From contig CM057826.1 of assembly GCA_030068075.1 (NCBI GenBank), positions 113,112,746 to 113,176,745 of the forward strand: 64,000 bases of DNA, given 5' to 3'. Source of the stretch: Paguma larvata. Lineage: Eukaryota; Chordata; Mammalia; Carnivora; Viverridae. Below the pieces are notes generated by a model. The model was not told where the DNA came from. It ran no database searches and saw nothing but the letters and a program-made list of their open reading frames with translations. This document shows, in pieces, positions 1 through 10,600 of the stretch. The translations under genes and the position numbers were made by a program. The stretch's first letter is position 1; every line of letters starts with the position of its first letter.

Positions 1-389
1 TTAATTATTCTGTTCAGTACAAGATCCCTAACAAGACGGAGGAGGCTGAGAGTCACATGACAGTGATCTTCTTGTGGTTTTGCATTAACCTTTGAGCTAC
101 CTGCAATCTTGAGTGCATCACCTGTGTCCTGTTTAAGATAAACTGAGGGCCAGTCATGTACCACATCATCAGGGAAAACACCATTAATCTAGTCATTATT
201 CTAAATAGCAAATGCTGTTGCTCAGCAAGGCACAAGGTGTTTAAGTGTCACCAGTTACCATCTTCCTCCCCAAATTGCCTGGTTTCAAATTAGCAGTATT
301 CAGCACAACTTAATAAGTGTTTCTCAACTGCAGGGTCAGGCCTCCTTTCAGGTAATGATCAAGTGTGAGAGGTGCTCCACATAATTTCA
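1..389. other. Unique AT-rich sequence, nothing recognised
   Basis: No repeat family, splice-flanked open frame or RNA gene is recognisable here. The only open frame (53-235, minus) is short, has no domain and ordinary composition, and is treated as chance. Confidence 0.5.
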
Positions 390-486
390 TATTATTGTGG
401 TTAAGAAGACAGTCTCTGGAGTCACAGAAACTTAGTTTGGATCCCATTCCATTACTTACTGCCAGGACAACATTTGCTTGTACAAG

Positions 487-606
487 TCTTCCTTCCTTCC
501 TTCCTTCCTTCCTTCCTTCCTTCCTTCCTTCCTTCCTTCCTTCCTTCCTTCCTTCCTTCCTTCCTTCCTTTCTTTCTTTCTCTTTCTTTCTTTCTTTCTT
601 TCTTTC

Positions 607-645
<39 letters not shown>
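487..645. repeat. (TTCC)n then (TTTC)n compound microsatellite
   Basis: About 20 near-perfect TTCC units (487-569) pass directly into TTTC units (570-645) with two small interruptions (TCTTTC and CTCTTTC). All three forward frames stay open across it, giving FLPS and FLSF peptide repeats that are artefacts of the tetranucleotide. A long, nearly pure tract like this is usually length-polymorphic within a species. Confidence 0.95.
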
Positions 646-710
646 CAGAGTCTGTTTCCTTGTCTATAAAATGCTGATAACACAGTCACTTCAGTGTCCA
701 TCTCCCTATA

Positions 711-878
711 TCAGCTCAGGTCATGATCTTACGGTGTGACATTGAGCCATGTGTCAGGCTCCGTGCTGAGCATGGAGCCTGGTTGGGATTCTCTCTCTCT
801 CTCTTTCTCTCTCCCTCTCTGCCCCTCCCCAGCTTACACTCTCTATCAAAATGAACAAATAAAACAATTTTTAAAAAA
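711..878 (+). mobile_element. CAN-SINE, 5'-truncated
   Basis: Begins in the middle of the tRNA-related part at 'TCAGCTCAGGTCATGATC'; the usual 'GGTGGCTCAG..GGTTAAG' head is missing. It continues through 'CAGGCTCCGTGCTGAGCATG' and 'GGAGCCTGG', a CT-rich stretch, and an A-rich tail ending near 878. The head loss is consistent with incomplete reverse transcription. It lies inside an ancient MIR. Confidence 0.85.
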
Positions 879-1098
879 TGGTGAGAACAGTAGTAAACAT
901 TTTATAATGCCGTATTTACAATTAAATAAGGTAATAAAAACACTTGATACAAAGTCAGGCACCCAGGAAAGAGGAGTAGCTCTCTCTGCCTTATGAGGTT
1001 ATCATGATGTTTAAATGACATAACCTTCCTGAAATACTTAGCACAATACCTGGAACATATTATACACTCAATAAATGAAATCTATTATTGCTATTAAC

Positions 1099-2010
1099 TA
1101 AAAGCTGGTTATATTACCCAAGTTTGTAAGGGAATACTTTAATGGCATGAACTAAGGCAGTTCTTATACAATGCCACCTGTGCTTGGTATACTTTCTTCT
1201 ACGGAAAAGGATAGAGGGAGCGCCAGTGCACCAGCTAGGAATACCAGACAGACTGAGTAGACCTATGAGAGGAGTACATCCCATGTGTGACCTCCTCTCC
1301 TGGGTGTCATTACAAATGAAAGGATGTGAGTCCATGAATCACCGCTGTCATCACATAATACATCTACTGCACTCGTGAGACCTAAAGGGATGCCAGGCTC
1401 CTCCGGAGAATCCGAGTATGTCATTGTAGACTCTTGATAACCCTTCCTTAGAACGGTGAAGCAGGAGAATGGAAAAACAGGATTTGACCCCAAAAACAGA
1501 TTTCTCATAAGCAAAGTCATCATGAAAAAAATGCAGGGGACAGAGAATAGACAGAAGCCAAACCCAAAGGGTTTATCCAATGTCATCTTTGGTCCTGCTG
1601 ATTCCTTTGCCAAGAAGATACTTTGTCACTGTATCTTGCATGCCCATCCTCAAATCCTGCTTTCTGCATGTGACTTCTCCCATCAGTACAGTTTGCCATA
1701 GCTCTGCCCTGATTACTCCATATTCATTAACATCGTCACCTGGTTAAACGAGTGCCTAACACAGTTTCATATTTACTGACAACTCTTCTGCTGACCACTC
1801 TTTATGATCCCAAATCAGCTCATTTTGTCATTTAATTATTCCCTTATTCCCTCGAAAAGAAGGGATACTCCTCATGGGCACGGACTGTGTCTCATGCTTC
1901 TCTTCCATCCCTTCTGAGTCCCCATATATCACACATCACAGAGCATACGATCGATCAAACTCACCACATTTTAGTGAAAGAGAGTAAGAATACTACATCG
2001 AACTTCCTAA
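1099..2010. other. Mostly unique sequence; possible L2 remnant at 1640-1950
   Basis: The 3' portion contains 'CTCATGGGCACGGACTGTGT', which recalls the 3' end of L2 ('GGGCAGGGACTGTGTC'), but the surroundings are too diverged for a firm call. Overlapping open frames on both strands at 1114-1701 have no recognisable domain and are regarded as chance. Confidence 0.35.
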
Positions 2011-2128
2011 CATCACTGATGAGAAATCCCAGGCCCAAAGAATTTAAATAACTTGTTCAAGTTCAAACATACAGATGGTTACAGAATCATGGCAGTAATC
2101 ATAACCTTCTGAACCACTATCCAGTATT
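2011..2128 (-). repeat. MIR fragment, minus strand
   Basis: On the plus strand it reads 'ACTGATGAGAAATCCCAGGC' then 'AATAACTTGTTCAAG', the reverse complement of the MIR core ('CTTGGGCAAGTTACTTAAC..CTCAGTTTCCTCATCTG'). It ends near 'CTGAACCACTATCCAG', the reverse of the MIR head. Confidence 0.6.
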
Positions 2129-2205
2129 TCTCAATAAATCTTGCTATCTTTAACCTCAAGAGAAGAAACTAAGATGAAGAAAGAGACAAAGGAGTAACTA
2201 AATAT

Positions 2206-2455
2206 AAAATACACTATTCTCAGGCACCTGGGTGGCTCAGTTGGTTAAGCGTCTGACTTTGGCCCAGGTCATGATCTCGACGTTTGTGAGTTTGAGCCCC
2301 GTGTCAGGCTCTGTGCTAACAGCTTAGAGCCTGGAGCCTGCTTCAGATTTTGTCTTCCTCTCTCTGCCCTCCCCTGTTCATGCTCTCTCTAAATCTCTCT
2401 CTCTCTCTCAAATAATAAATAAGCATTAAAACTTTTTAAAAAAATACACTATTCT
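2206..2455 (+). mobile_element. Full-length CAN-SINE with perfect 15-bp target-site duplication
   Basis: The element body is 2221-2440. Its head 'CAGGCACCTGGGTGGCTCAG' and the B-box region 'GAGTTTGAGCCCCGTG' mark the tRNA-Lys-derived part. The (CT)n run and 'AATAATAAATAAGCATTAAA' tail are typical. The flanks 'AAAATACACTATTCT' at 2206-2220 and 2441-2455 are identical over 15 bases, a direct read of LINE-driven insertion. The intact duplication suggests a comparatively young insertion. Confidence 0.95.
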
Positions 2456-3415
2456 CTAAAAGTCATTGGTTATTGTAAAGGACCAATACTCCTGCTCTGG
2501 TCTGTCTCCAGGTGAATGCTGTGAATGACTGGTGAGTCATTACCCACAACTGGGTAACTGTGGTTAATAAAATGAAGATAAGGCATATAGGCAGAGAACA
2601 CTGGGAAATATGGAGATCCAGCCATATCACCATACATTATCATCAACAAAGAGTGCTATACTTGGCAGATTAAGTTTGACTGTGGCCTGATGTCATGGAG
2701 CTTGGAAAGGTCTGGAAAACAGTTTAGTACTTGACGCATCATATTTTTGTGAAAGCCATTTTTCCCAAGCTTGGAGAAACAGAGACTTATGTTGTTCTTG
2801 GGGGCGATGCAATTTACCTCTAGCCTTTGGGCTCTGGTAGCTGCGTAGTTTTATACCATCAGCAAGCATTAGAGACCAATGTCGACTTGACTTTCTCCTC
2901 TTCATGCATCTTCAGTTAACATCTGCTGACAGAGCATTTACCCATGAAAAGACTCATAAAATTCAGCTCTAATTTTGCAGGAGATACTAAAATATATCTT
3001 TTGGGGCAATACAGAACCTAGTCTTAATGATGTTTACATAGAAGCATAAATAGAAAAATTTGGCTTTTCTGTATCACTTAGAGAAAGCCTAATACTTTAT
3101 ACTCAATTTTATTAGCTATTCCTGTTGGGCTTCTATTACATTATGATAAGGTATGCTGGGCAAACTTCACAAACAGCCCAATGACATGGTCCTTGTTCAA
3201 GTGCAACGTAACAGGAAAATATTTCCATTTCCTTGGTTCCCTAATAACTGACTCAGATCCTCCTTGGATTAAAATACGTTTTGAAGATAAGTTATTTTTT
3301 TCAGGTCACTAGAGTACCACCGAGTTATTTACTTAGAAGTATGATAGCAAACGAGCAACAAGGAAGACTCTGTTTCTGCCACACTGGCAGCCATTATCTT
3401 AGAAAAAGAGACAGA
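2456..3415. other. Unique sequence, nothing recognised
   Basis: No repeat or coding signal recognised. The 70-codon minus frame at 2693-2905 has no domain. Moderately AT-rich. Confidence 0.5.
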
Positions 3416-3432
3416 ATTTTTTTTTTTTTTCT

Positions 3433-3463
<31 letters not shown>

Positions 3464-3688
3464 CCCAAGTGAGTGAGGGGCAGAGAGAGACAGAGAGAGA
3501 GAATTCCCAGGAGGGGCAGACAGACAGAAAGAGAGAGAGAGATGGAGAGAAAAAGAGAGAAGCTGGGGCTTGCACTCACCTGAAGTGGGGCTCATGCTAA
3601 CCCAAAGCAGGGCTTGCACTCACGAACTCGTGAGATCATGGCCTGAGCCAAAGTCAGATGCTTAACAACTGAGCCACCCAGACACCCT
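3416..3688 (-). mobile_element. CAN-SINE, minus strand, with expanded (GA)n tail
   Basis: Read on the plus strand it starts with a T run (3418-3431), then a long GA-rich section, and ends with 'AACTGAGCCACCCAGACACC', the reverse complement of the SINE head. The GA-rich part is longer and more irregular than in the other copies, so the element spans about 270 bp. Serine/leucine-rich minus frames at 3329-3619 are translations of the (GA)n run and are not genes. Confidence 0.9.
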
Positions 3689-3871
3689 GATTAAAATTTC
3701 TTATACTGATATTCTTATCTGTTTTCTCGGTAATAGGTACAAGAAAATTCCAACTGTCAGAGGAAAAGAAGAAGATTGTTTCCCCATTCATCACTCCACC
3801 TCTGTTTAGTATCTTTCCCTTCCTTTGGAACGACTCTTCCAACCCCCATTAATGATGTCAACATCATTATC

Positions 3872-4130
3872 TCCATCACTGACAGTTATTGAATGTGCTA
3901 TGTGCCAGCCATTATCTTATTTACCCTATCTTATCCTATGAAGCAGGTATTTACTTTCACTATCCTATCTTATGAAGTGGGTATTTTTCCCATGATATAA
4001 GTAGACATTGAAGCTTAGAAGTATTAAAAAACTATTCAAATAACCCAGTCACCGATCCAGAATGTAAACCCAGGTCTATCTGAACCTAGAACCTGACATC
4101 GTAACTGCTACTCCATAGCACTCTCTCTCC
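3872..4130 (-). repeat. MIR element, minus strand
   Basis: Contains 'TGTGCTATGTGCCAGCCATT' near the left end, then 'CCCAGGTCTATCTGAAC' and 'TACTCCATAGCACTCT' at the right end, all matching the reverse complement of MIR in order. The middle has a short internal duplication ('CTATCTTAT..GAAG' occurs twice at about 3930 and 3962). Confidence 0.7.
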
Positions 4131-4780
4131 AGCTACCCAAAATCACAGAGCATTCGAGTTGGTGAAAGGCCCCCTCCACAACTCAGCTCCAAACGGGCTC
4201 CTACCTAACAAAGAACAGCATATGCCCAAAGCCCTGCCTTTACTTTCCCATGAGGAAAACTAGTCTCTCCAATGTTTTCAATCCTGGTGCTTTTGTCCTA
4301 AGGCATACGAAAGTATCGGAAATTTAAAAGACCCTTAATCTATCCACATGTTATCATTCTTATATTTATATTCATATATAGGGGGTTATTATCTCAAGTT
4401 AATCTCAAACTTATAGGAGTTTAAGTAATGCAATAATGTGGCATTGAAATGATTCAGGGAGTAAGGGTAGATGCATTTTAAAATGAAATGACTTGGCAGG
4501 TGACCACATGGCAGCCAGTCCTGCCTCAGACTTCTCTGAAGCATTTTATCTTAGTCATTTTTCCTCCTTTGCCCTATCTGGAAATTCTGGGTTCTCTAGA
4601 AAGTAATAATAATAGTGACTCCTTCCCATCATTCCACACAAGGCAGTTCCAGCAGAAGCCAGGTGTAGAGAGGAAATAGAGTCCTGTCATGAATGTTAGG
4701 CATGGACAGTTTCAAGTCTACACATTTGTGTTTCAAGGGATGCCTGTTGTTTTCTAGATAAGTCATTTTTTCCTGATTAT
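4131..4780. other. Mostly unique sequence
   Basis: A piece at 4140-4260 ('AATCACAGAGCATTCGAGTT') faintly resembles a known ancient mammalian repeat but cannot be named with confidence. Nothing else is recognised. Confidence 0.35.
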
Positions 4781-5210
4781 AAATATAAGATGATCTTTGT
4801 AAAACATGAAGAAAATACAGAAAATAATAAAATCCGTCTATAATCATACCTCCAATTTATTACCACATCAACAGTTAGTTATATTTTCTTCCAGAGAGCG
4901 GAAGAAAGAACCAAAGAGAATGACTAAACGCAAAGCTGGAATTTTTTTTTTTTGCATGAAACTACTGCACAGTTTAGAATTCTGTTTTTATGCCTTTCAT
5001 TACATCACACGTCTGTCCCTTTATCCTTTAAAAATCTGCAAAAGATCAGTTTTCATGGGTGCATAATCTTACTGTTGTACCTTTCTCCTACTGTTGAACA
5101 TTGAGGTTGCTACGCATCTTACTCTCTTTAAATCATGCTCTGGCCAATGTACCTGCACTTAAATCTTCATCTCCATCTCGGATTACTCCCTTTCATAAGG
5201 CAGTAAAGGA
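4781..5210 (+). repeat. Ancient LINE-derived tail (L1M-like), diverged
   Basis: Runs such as 'GGGTGCATAATCTTACTGTT' and 'CTACTGTTGAACATTGAGGT' correspond to a widespread old mammalian repeat whose consensus carries 'GGCTGCATAATATTCCATTG' and 'TTGGACATTTAGGTTG'. I am confident of an old interspersed repeat, less so of the subfamily. Confidence 0.45.
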
Positions 5211-6085
5211 TGTTAAATAATCTGTCCAAGGTGAATTGTAATCTTAATTTTTTGACAGACATTCCCAAAATATAAAGATTAAAGGTTGAAAAAATACAAC
5301 CGACACAAAAAGTACCTGAATGTGTGCAGTCCAACCCACCATCGGAATCACTGAATATAATAGCTTTTTCTTGCCCACCAAAACAAAAATCACATCACTT
5401 CTTCGGTTTTCTTTAAAATGTATTTCTACTAAGGCTGAATCTTTTCTGCAGTGTAAGTTCAAAGAGTCTGTATTTATTCTTATATGAATTATAGGCTCCT
5501 ATCATGTCTCTTGCTGTCTTATTAGCTGAGATGTTGATGGTTTCCTGGTTTATTTTGGGAGCTTTATGTGCATTGCCACATTTACTGCAGACATTTTTCT
5601 AATGTTTTCCTTTGTGATTTCCTTCACTGCTTTTATGAAATTCTTTCCCACTCCAAGATCACACACATATTTATCCAGGTTTCCTTCTAGTATTCTGTGG
5701 TTTTCTTTTTTCTTTTTGTGAAAATTTATCATCTACTTGTAATATACAGATTTATCTAAGAACACTTTTTGAATGGCCTATCAGTTCCTGATTGGTTGAG
5801 GTGCATTCTTTATACAAAATTCTTACATGTACTATATATGAATTATGTGCTAGGATTATGGAGGGAGTTTTGAATCACACTCAATAAACCTCTAAAACTC
5901 TACAGATAATCAGGTATTTATTTATTCTTATTCTGGTCTCTTTTATAAAAGTCACTTTCAAAAGCACTCTTTTCTCGTCACCCAAAGAAAATCACCCCTC
6001 AGGTATGCAAGTATTCCTCTCTATTCTCCCACACGATTTTATTTTCTTTGTAGTAATGATCATAATTGAATATTTGCTTAATTAA
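5211..6085. other. AT-rich unique sequence
   Basis: No repeat family or gene is recognisable. A short direct ATTAATTAATCAATTAATTA stretch lies near 6081-6100 and is simple low complexity. Confidence 0.45.
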
Positions 6086-6089
6086 TTAA

Positions 6090-6245
6090 TCAATTAATTA
6101 ATTTATGTGTTTGCTCATTTATTATTTCCTCCACTGATATGGACATTTTAAGAGAGCTGTGATCTTGCCTATTTTGATCACTTCGATATTCTCAGGAGCT
6201 AGAAATTGGTAGATAATCAACAAACATTTACTGAAAAAATAAATA
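6090..6245 (+). repeat. L2 3'-end fragment
   Basis: Shows the L2 tail order: 'CCACTGATATGGACATTTTA' (reduced 'CCACTAGAATGTAAGCTCC'), 'GTGATCTTGCCTATTTTG' and the terminal 'CAACAAACATTTACTG'. Divergence is high. Confidence 0.55.
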
Positions 6246-6267
6246 GTTTCAAGAATTTCGTCAATAC

Positions 6268-6466
6268 GGGCGCTCGAGTGGCTCAGTTGGTTAAGCATCT
6301 GACTTCAGCTCAGGTCATGATCTCATGGCTTGTGAGTTCAAGCCCCACATCAGGCTCTCTGCTGTCAGCACAAAGCCCCCTTCGGCTCCTCTGTCCCCCC
6401 TTTCTCTGTACCTCCCCCACTCATTCCCTCTCTCTCTCTCTCTCTCCCTCTCTCTTTTCTTTTTAA
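6268..6466 (+). mobile_element. CAN-SINE, plus strand
   Basis: Head 'GGGCGCTCGAGTGGCTCAGT', B-box region 'GAGTTCAAGCCCCAC', a CT-rich end with a long (TC)n run and a very short A-rich tail. No clear target-site duplication could be read. Inserted directly downstream of an L2 tail. Confidence 0.9.
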
Positions 6467-7390
6467 TGAAATAAGTTTTCATTAATAGGTTAGTCTACAC
6501 TTGAACTTGTACCAGGTTTCCTAAGTTAATGCAACTCTAAAAATCATCTTAGTTTCTTTTGGGAAAATCCTCCACATTCTATTCTTTTATCAAATTACCT
6601 TTTTTTATTAATCAGATAATCTTTAGAATCAGTTTTTTGATTCCTTGTTTCAGCTTTATCCTAATTAGTGTCCACACCCAGAAGAACACACTGACATTAA
6701 ATTAAATCATAAAAACAACCTAAGAAAGAACTGATACTGTTCTGTTCAATGGTCAGCAGTGTTCACTGTTCTCACAAGATGTAGAAAAATACATGATGCT
6801 CAAGCTCGTAGAAACATGGATTCTTAAATATGAAAAGATCAATTTGTTTCTTTTCCAAATATGAATTTGAGATCTACATTGATTTGGCCATATCATCACA
6901 GCTAGCATGGGCTCTGTCCAAAAAATAAAGAAAAAAAAACTTGTAAATGATTATTGGTATCAAAATATAAGGATGAAAATAATAAAGAAAAATTTCAATT
7001 ATTTTCCTACATCGGAGAAGAGACCATTTCATATTACACAGAAAGAAGTAGAAATTCTGCAATTTCCAGGTGAAGTGGACTGTGGAGAGTAATAACTGTG
7101 TAATTTGAATGTTGCAATGAAATTAGTATGTTCACGGAAGCACTGTGGCATTGATTTCAGGGCACTTTAGCTGACAAAGTGTTCGGGCCTCACTGATTAC
7201 TCAAAAGCTCTTGAGAATTTTTTTCCACAAGAAAAATCACAAATATCACATACTGTATCAAAGCCTCTGTGGTAGAAAAACTCAACATACTGAGCCTGCT
7301 AAGTGCAGGACTCTCTCAGGAAACCTCTTCCTTACTGGTCATTTGGCTGAAGCCATAGACTTACCTTATTAATGCTCACATGAGCATTTT
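6467..7390. other. AT-rich unique sequence, nothing recognised
   Basis: Two opposing open frames at 6874-7092 overlap each other on opposite strands and have no domain; they are treated as chance in AT-rich DNA. Confidence 0.5.
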
Positions 7391-7394
7391 ACTT

Positions 7395-7565
7395 CCATAC
7401 TCAAAATCCTTCCCTCACTTTCCTTTGCCTCTGAAATAAAGGCCAAAATTCCTCAGCTTGACGTTAAAGACCACCTGGTATTGAATGCCACTGTGCTGCC
7501 GCCTAGATCTATTGCACTAGCCTCATTGCCCGATACACACACCTTACCTCTACCATGTCCGACAT
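7395..7565 (+). repeat. L2 internal fragment
   Basis: 'CTGAAATAAAGGCCAAAATT' followed by 'CTCAGCTTGACGTTAAAGAC' follows the L2 stretch 'AGGATAAAGTCCAAACTCCTTAGCATGGCATTCAAGGCCC'. Ends with a degenerate 'TGTCCGACATTCTGTATACC'. Confidence 0.6.
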
Positions 7566-7664
7566 TCTGTATACCATACACAGAATGTGCTCAGAGAGAG
7601 AAATTTCTCCAGAGGCAACAATTCTATGTGGAGAATACACATTTAATCTGGCTCAAAAGTGGCT

Positions 7665-7990
7665 CATATTTCATATATATGAAATGTAACATTATTTGAA
7701 TAGTAAAAAACTGGAAACAACCAAATTACCCAATGGAAGAAGACTTCTTTAAATCCAATATGGAGAGGTATGCAGATGTGATGTGGAAAAGGAATGGGAA
7801 ATATCTATATACACTAATAAAGAATGATTGCCATAATACAATTCAAAGTGCAAAACAGCAAGTTGGACACAGTGTGTCAAGTCTATTACTGTTCATCTAA
7901 GAAATATTAAACCTACATATACTTAGAGAGTTACTGTATTTCTTAAAAATTGAAAAACAAAACCACAAATTCTTCAAATTGGTTCTTATA
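7665..7990 (+). repeat. Old L1 (L1M) 3'-end fragment
   Basis: Includes 'AAACTGGAAACAACCAAATT' followed by 'CAATGGAAGAAGACTTC', like the L1 3' region ('TGGAAACAACCTAAATGTCCATCAATAGGG'). It then contains 'AAGTGCAAAACAGCA', like 'AAGGTGCAGAACAG'. Coding ability is long gone. Confidence 0.6.
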
Positions 7991-8123
7991 AGAAGAGCAA
8001 GTAAATAGAGTTTAGAGATAAGAACTGAAGCTAGACTTATCTGAACTACTTTGTTTTATAGCTTTGACATCAAAACCAGGTAATTGGATAATTACAAAAT
8101 TCAATCTAAAAGTACAACCTGAA

Positions 8124-8330
8124 GGGGTGCCTGAGTGGCTCAATCGGTTGAGCATCTGACTCTTGATTTTGGCTCAAGTCATGATCCCAGAGTTGTGGGA
8201 TACAGCCCTTCGTTGGGCTCCATGCTGAGTGTGGAGCCTGCTTGAAATTCTGTCTCTCTCTTCACCTCTCTCCCTCATTCATGCTCTCTCTTTTTAAAAA
8301 ATAAAAATCTAAAAATTTGAAAATAAAAAA
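8124..8330 (+). mobile_element. CAN-SINE of an older subfamily
   Basis: Head 'GGGGTGCCTGAGTGGCTCAA' is standard. The body differs from the other copies: 'CATGATCCCAGAGTTGTGGG' replaces 'CATGATCTCACGGTTTGTGAG', and 'GGCTCCATGCTGAGTGTGGA' replaces 'GGCTCTGTGCTGACAGC'. These are features of the older pan-carnivoran form (SINEC_a-like). The tail is a long A-rich stretch of AAAATAAAAA units. Confidence 0.85.
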
Positions 8331-9395
8331 ATAAAAATATAACTTATAAACGTTGAAAACATAATGAAATAAGTTAAGCTAATTAAGTTTTGAGTTATGG
8401 TCTAACAACAGAGGAAATAAAAGTTCCAAATGGCCCATAAAAAACAGTAATTTGACTATAACTTCCAAGTGTGATATACTTTAAGAAAGAATTGAAAATG
8501 AAAATGATTTTAGTAATCATGTTATCGGCAATAGTTATTGGTATCATTATTCTGAGACTTCTGTTAATTTATTGCATGATTAAGCAGAAAGTAATTACGT
8601 GATGTTCTTAAGAGCTGAGATGTACAGCAATGCACAAAGACATAGATGTAAGATTGATAAGGAAACACAAAAAACCTGTAGTCCTGAATATGGATTAGAA
8701 GTATCAGTATAATTCACGATATATTTCATCTGATAGAATCATATTCCTAGCCATGTTATTAAAAAGAAAGAAAGATGGACTAGGCAGGAAAGGACACCCC
8801 TGGTGTCCAAACTGTGGCCTCTAAACACCACTGATCATTTAAAGAAAGCAGGACACCTTGGAGAAATAGCTAAATTTAACTCTGTGGTACAATATCTGTA
8901 AGACGACCTTGGAATATCTTGTCATCAAGTGTCATTCCAAAAGCACCTAGGACCCAAATGGCAAAGACACCATTGGCCTAAAGGGCAATTGGAATCCTAT
9001 AGGCAGTAGGAATCATTGAGCTCCATTAGTTCAGACATGTAGTAGTTTTAATCGACGGATTTATAATGACATTTACAAAGTCACTGCCACTTTCAGGTGC
9101 TAAGGAACCTACGCATTAGACTGAAAATTTAAAAAAAAGGAAGCAAAAAATTAGAGGAAGAAGAGGAAAGATAGGGAGAAAGTAACTATCTTGCCTTTAT
9201 CACAAGAACTCTACATTCCTCAAATAAATAAAATTGGTAAACAATAACTTGGGTTGGAGTCAGCAAAATTCAAAGTATGGAAGCCTTATAAGAAAAAAAA
9301 ATCTGGTTTCCTGAGCAAAAAAATACAAGAAAAAAAAAAGACGTGGAAAATGAACTCCTTGATTCAAAGAAACTTGAGACATGTCATCCAATTAC
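8331..9395. other. AT-rich sequence, nothing firmly recognised
   Basis: Purine-rich A/G stretches occur near 9127-9180 and 9290-9345. The right end grades into the old L1-type tail described next, which may begin earlier than marked. Confidence 0.4.
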
Positions 9396-10005
9396 AACTT
9401 ATGAACTTATTTGGAGCTTGACTCAAACAAACTAGAAAACAAAATGACAATCTGGAACACTTGAACACTAATGATATTAAGAAATTACTGTAAATTTTTT
9501 AGATTTGATAACGGCATTGTAACTCTTTAAAGGAATTCTTGCCTTTGGTGTAGAATGAGGTAATATTAATGAATCAAATAGCATATTAGCTATGTTTCAA
9601 AATAATGAGCAATGCTGGCTGGTGAGTAGGTATACATGAAACAAGAAAAGCTTTGACTTTCTTATTTTTCAAACTGGGTGATGGATACATAGAAGATTAC
9701 TATATTTTCTCTACTTTTTAATATTTTTTAATTGATTACATTTTTAAAAACTATTTTTTAAAAAGCAGAGACAGAGTGTGAGCTGGGAGGGGCAGAGAGA
9801 GAGGGAGACACAGAATCGGAAGCAGGCTCCAGGCTCTGAGCTTTCAGCATGGAGCCTGATGTGGGGCTTGAACCCATGTACGTGACATCATGACGTGAGC
9901 CGAAGTCAGACGTTTAGCCGACTCAGCCACTCAGGTACCATGATATTTTCTTTACTTTTGTATAGGTTTTAAAATTTCCATATTCAAATTTAAATATACA
10001 AATAA
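9396..10005 (+). repeat. Ancient LINE-type 3' tail interrupted by a SINE
   Basis: The stretch 9450-9720 reads 'AATGATATTAAGAAATTACT', 'TTTGATAACGGCATTGTAAC' and 'CTGGGTGATGGATACATAGA'. It resumes after the SINE with 'TGTATAGGTTTTAAAATTTC'. This is the order of a common old mammalian repeat end ('ACTCTCTCTACTTTTGTATATGTTTGAAATTTTCCATAATAAAA'-type). I recall it as L1M-related but am unsure of the exact family. Confidence 0.5.
9702..9959 (-). mobile_element. CAN-SINE, minus strand, with ~17-bp target-site duplication
   Basis: The body is about 9720-9942, T/A-rich at the left and ending in 'CAGCCACTCAGGTACC', the reverse of the SINE head. The flanks 'ATATTTTCTCTACTTTT' (9702-9718) and 'ATATTTTCTTTACTTTT' (9943-9959) match except at one base. 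The host is the terminal part of an older LINE tail. Confidence 0.93.
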
Positions 10006-10435
10006 TAATTTCCATAAAAATAGCACTAGTGTACACACCCACAAATAGAACACGGGTATACCTATTTTCCCCATATCCATACTAACAGTGAATTTATCTT
10101 TTTGCATCTGTATCAGTTGGTAAGCAGTATTCTATGTTTTATTTTGAGTCAGTCAGTATCTAGTCCATGATGTTTTAATAATAAATAACATTAACATTTT
10201 TCTTGCTAATTACAGAAATGTGGCTTATCCATGACTATCTTCCTGATCCCAATTTCCTTTCAAGAATTGTGCTTACTTCCAAAAAAATGAAGGAATTATT
10301 TTGTAACATGATCACTGATAACTGACATAATCATTTAAATTCATGTATGTAATAATTTTTGTATGTATGTGAATATACATATTCATACTTAAATATATAT
10401 TTATACTTACACTTAAATATATATATTTACACTTA
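10006..10435. other. AT-rich sequence with TATA/TTAA low complexity
   Basis: 10340-10435 is built from repeated ATATATTTATACTTACACTTAA-type units and is simple low-complexity DNA. No gene signal. Confidence 0.4.
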
Positions 10436-10439
10436 AATG

Positions 10440-10600
10440 AATAAGAAGAATAGGAGTAAGTGAATAAGAATCCTATAAGGATATGACATAAAATATTAAG
10501 AGTGATTATCTCTAAGTGATAGGATTGTAAGTAATTTGAGGCTTTGCTGACTTTATTTTCTAAGTTTTAAACAATGAACAGGCATTAGTTTAGCATGTAG
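10440..10600 (+). repeat. Old L1 (L1M) 3'-UTR fragment
   Basis: 'GTGATTATCTCTAAGTGATA' followed by 'TTTATTTTCTAAGTTTTAAA' and 'CAATGAACAGGCATTAGTTT' follows the L1M 3' UTR order ('GTTATCTCTGGGTGGTGGG..TTTTCTAAATTTTCTACAATGAACATGTATTAC'). Confidence 0.55.

Larger units (their letters stand above)
390..1098 (+). repeat. MIR element, split by a microsatellite and a SINE
   Basis: The 5' part is visible at 391-475: 'GTGGTTAAGAAGACAGTCTC' followed by a degraded 'ATTACTTACTGCC'. The middle reappears after the microsatellite at about 644-685, with 'GTTTCCTTGTCTATAAAATG', the usual MIR box of cTCAGTTTCCTCATCTGTAAAATG. The 3' part returns at about 985-1098, with 'TTAGCACAATACCTGGAACA' and then 'ACTCAATAAATG'. 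MIRs are tRNA-derived SINEs shared by mammals. The order of pieces fits one ancient element opened up by a (TTCC)n/(TTTC)n expansion and by a truncated CAN-SINE. Family assignment is from remembered consensus; the join across 686-984 is an inference. Confidence 0.65.

Noticed and set aside
365..739. Open frames encoding repeated FLPS and FLSF peptides in all three forward frames
   Set aside because: Artefact of a tetranucleotide microsatellite, which lacks stops in every forward frame.
3329..3619. Serine/leucine-rich minus open frames
   Set aside because: Translation of the (GA)n tail of a CAN-SINE.
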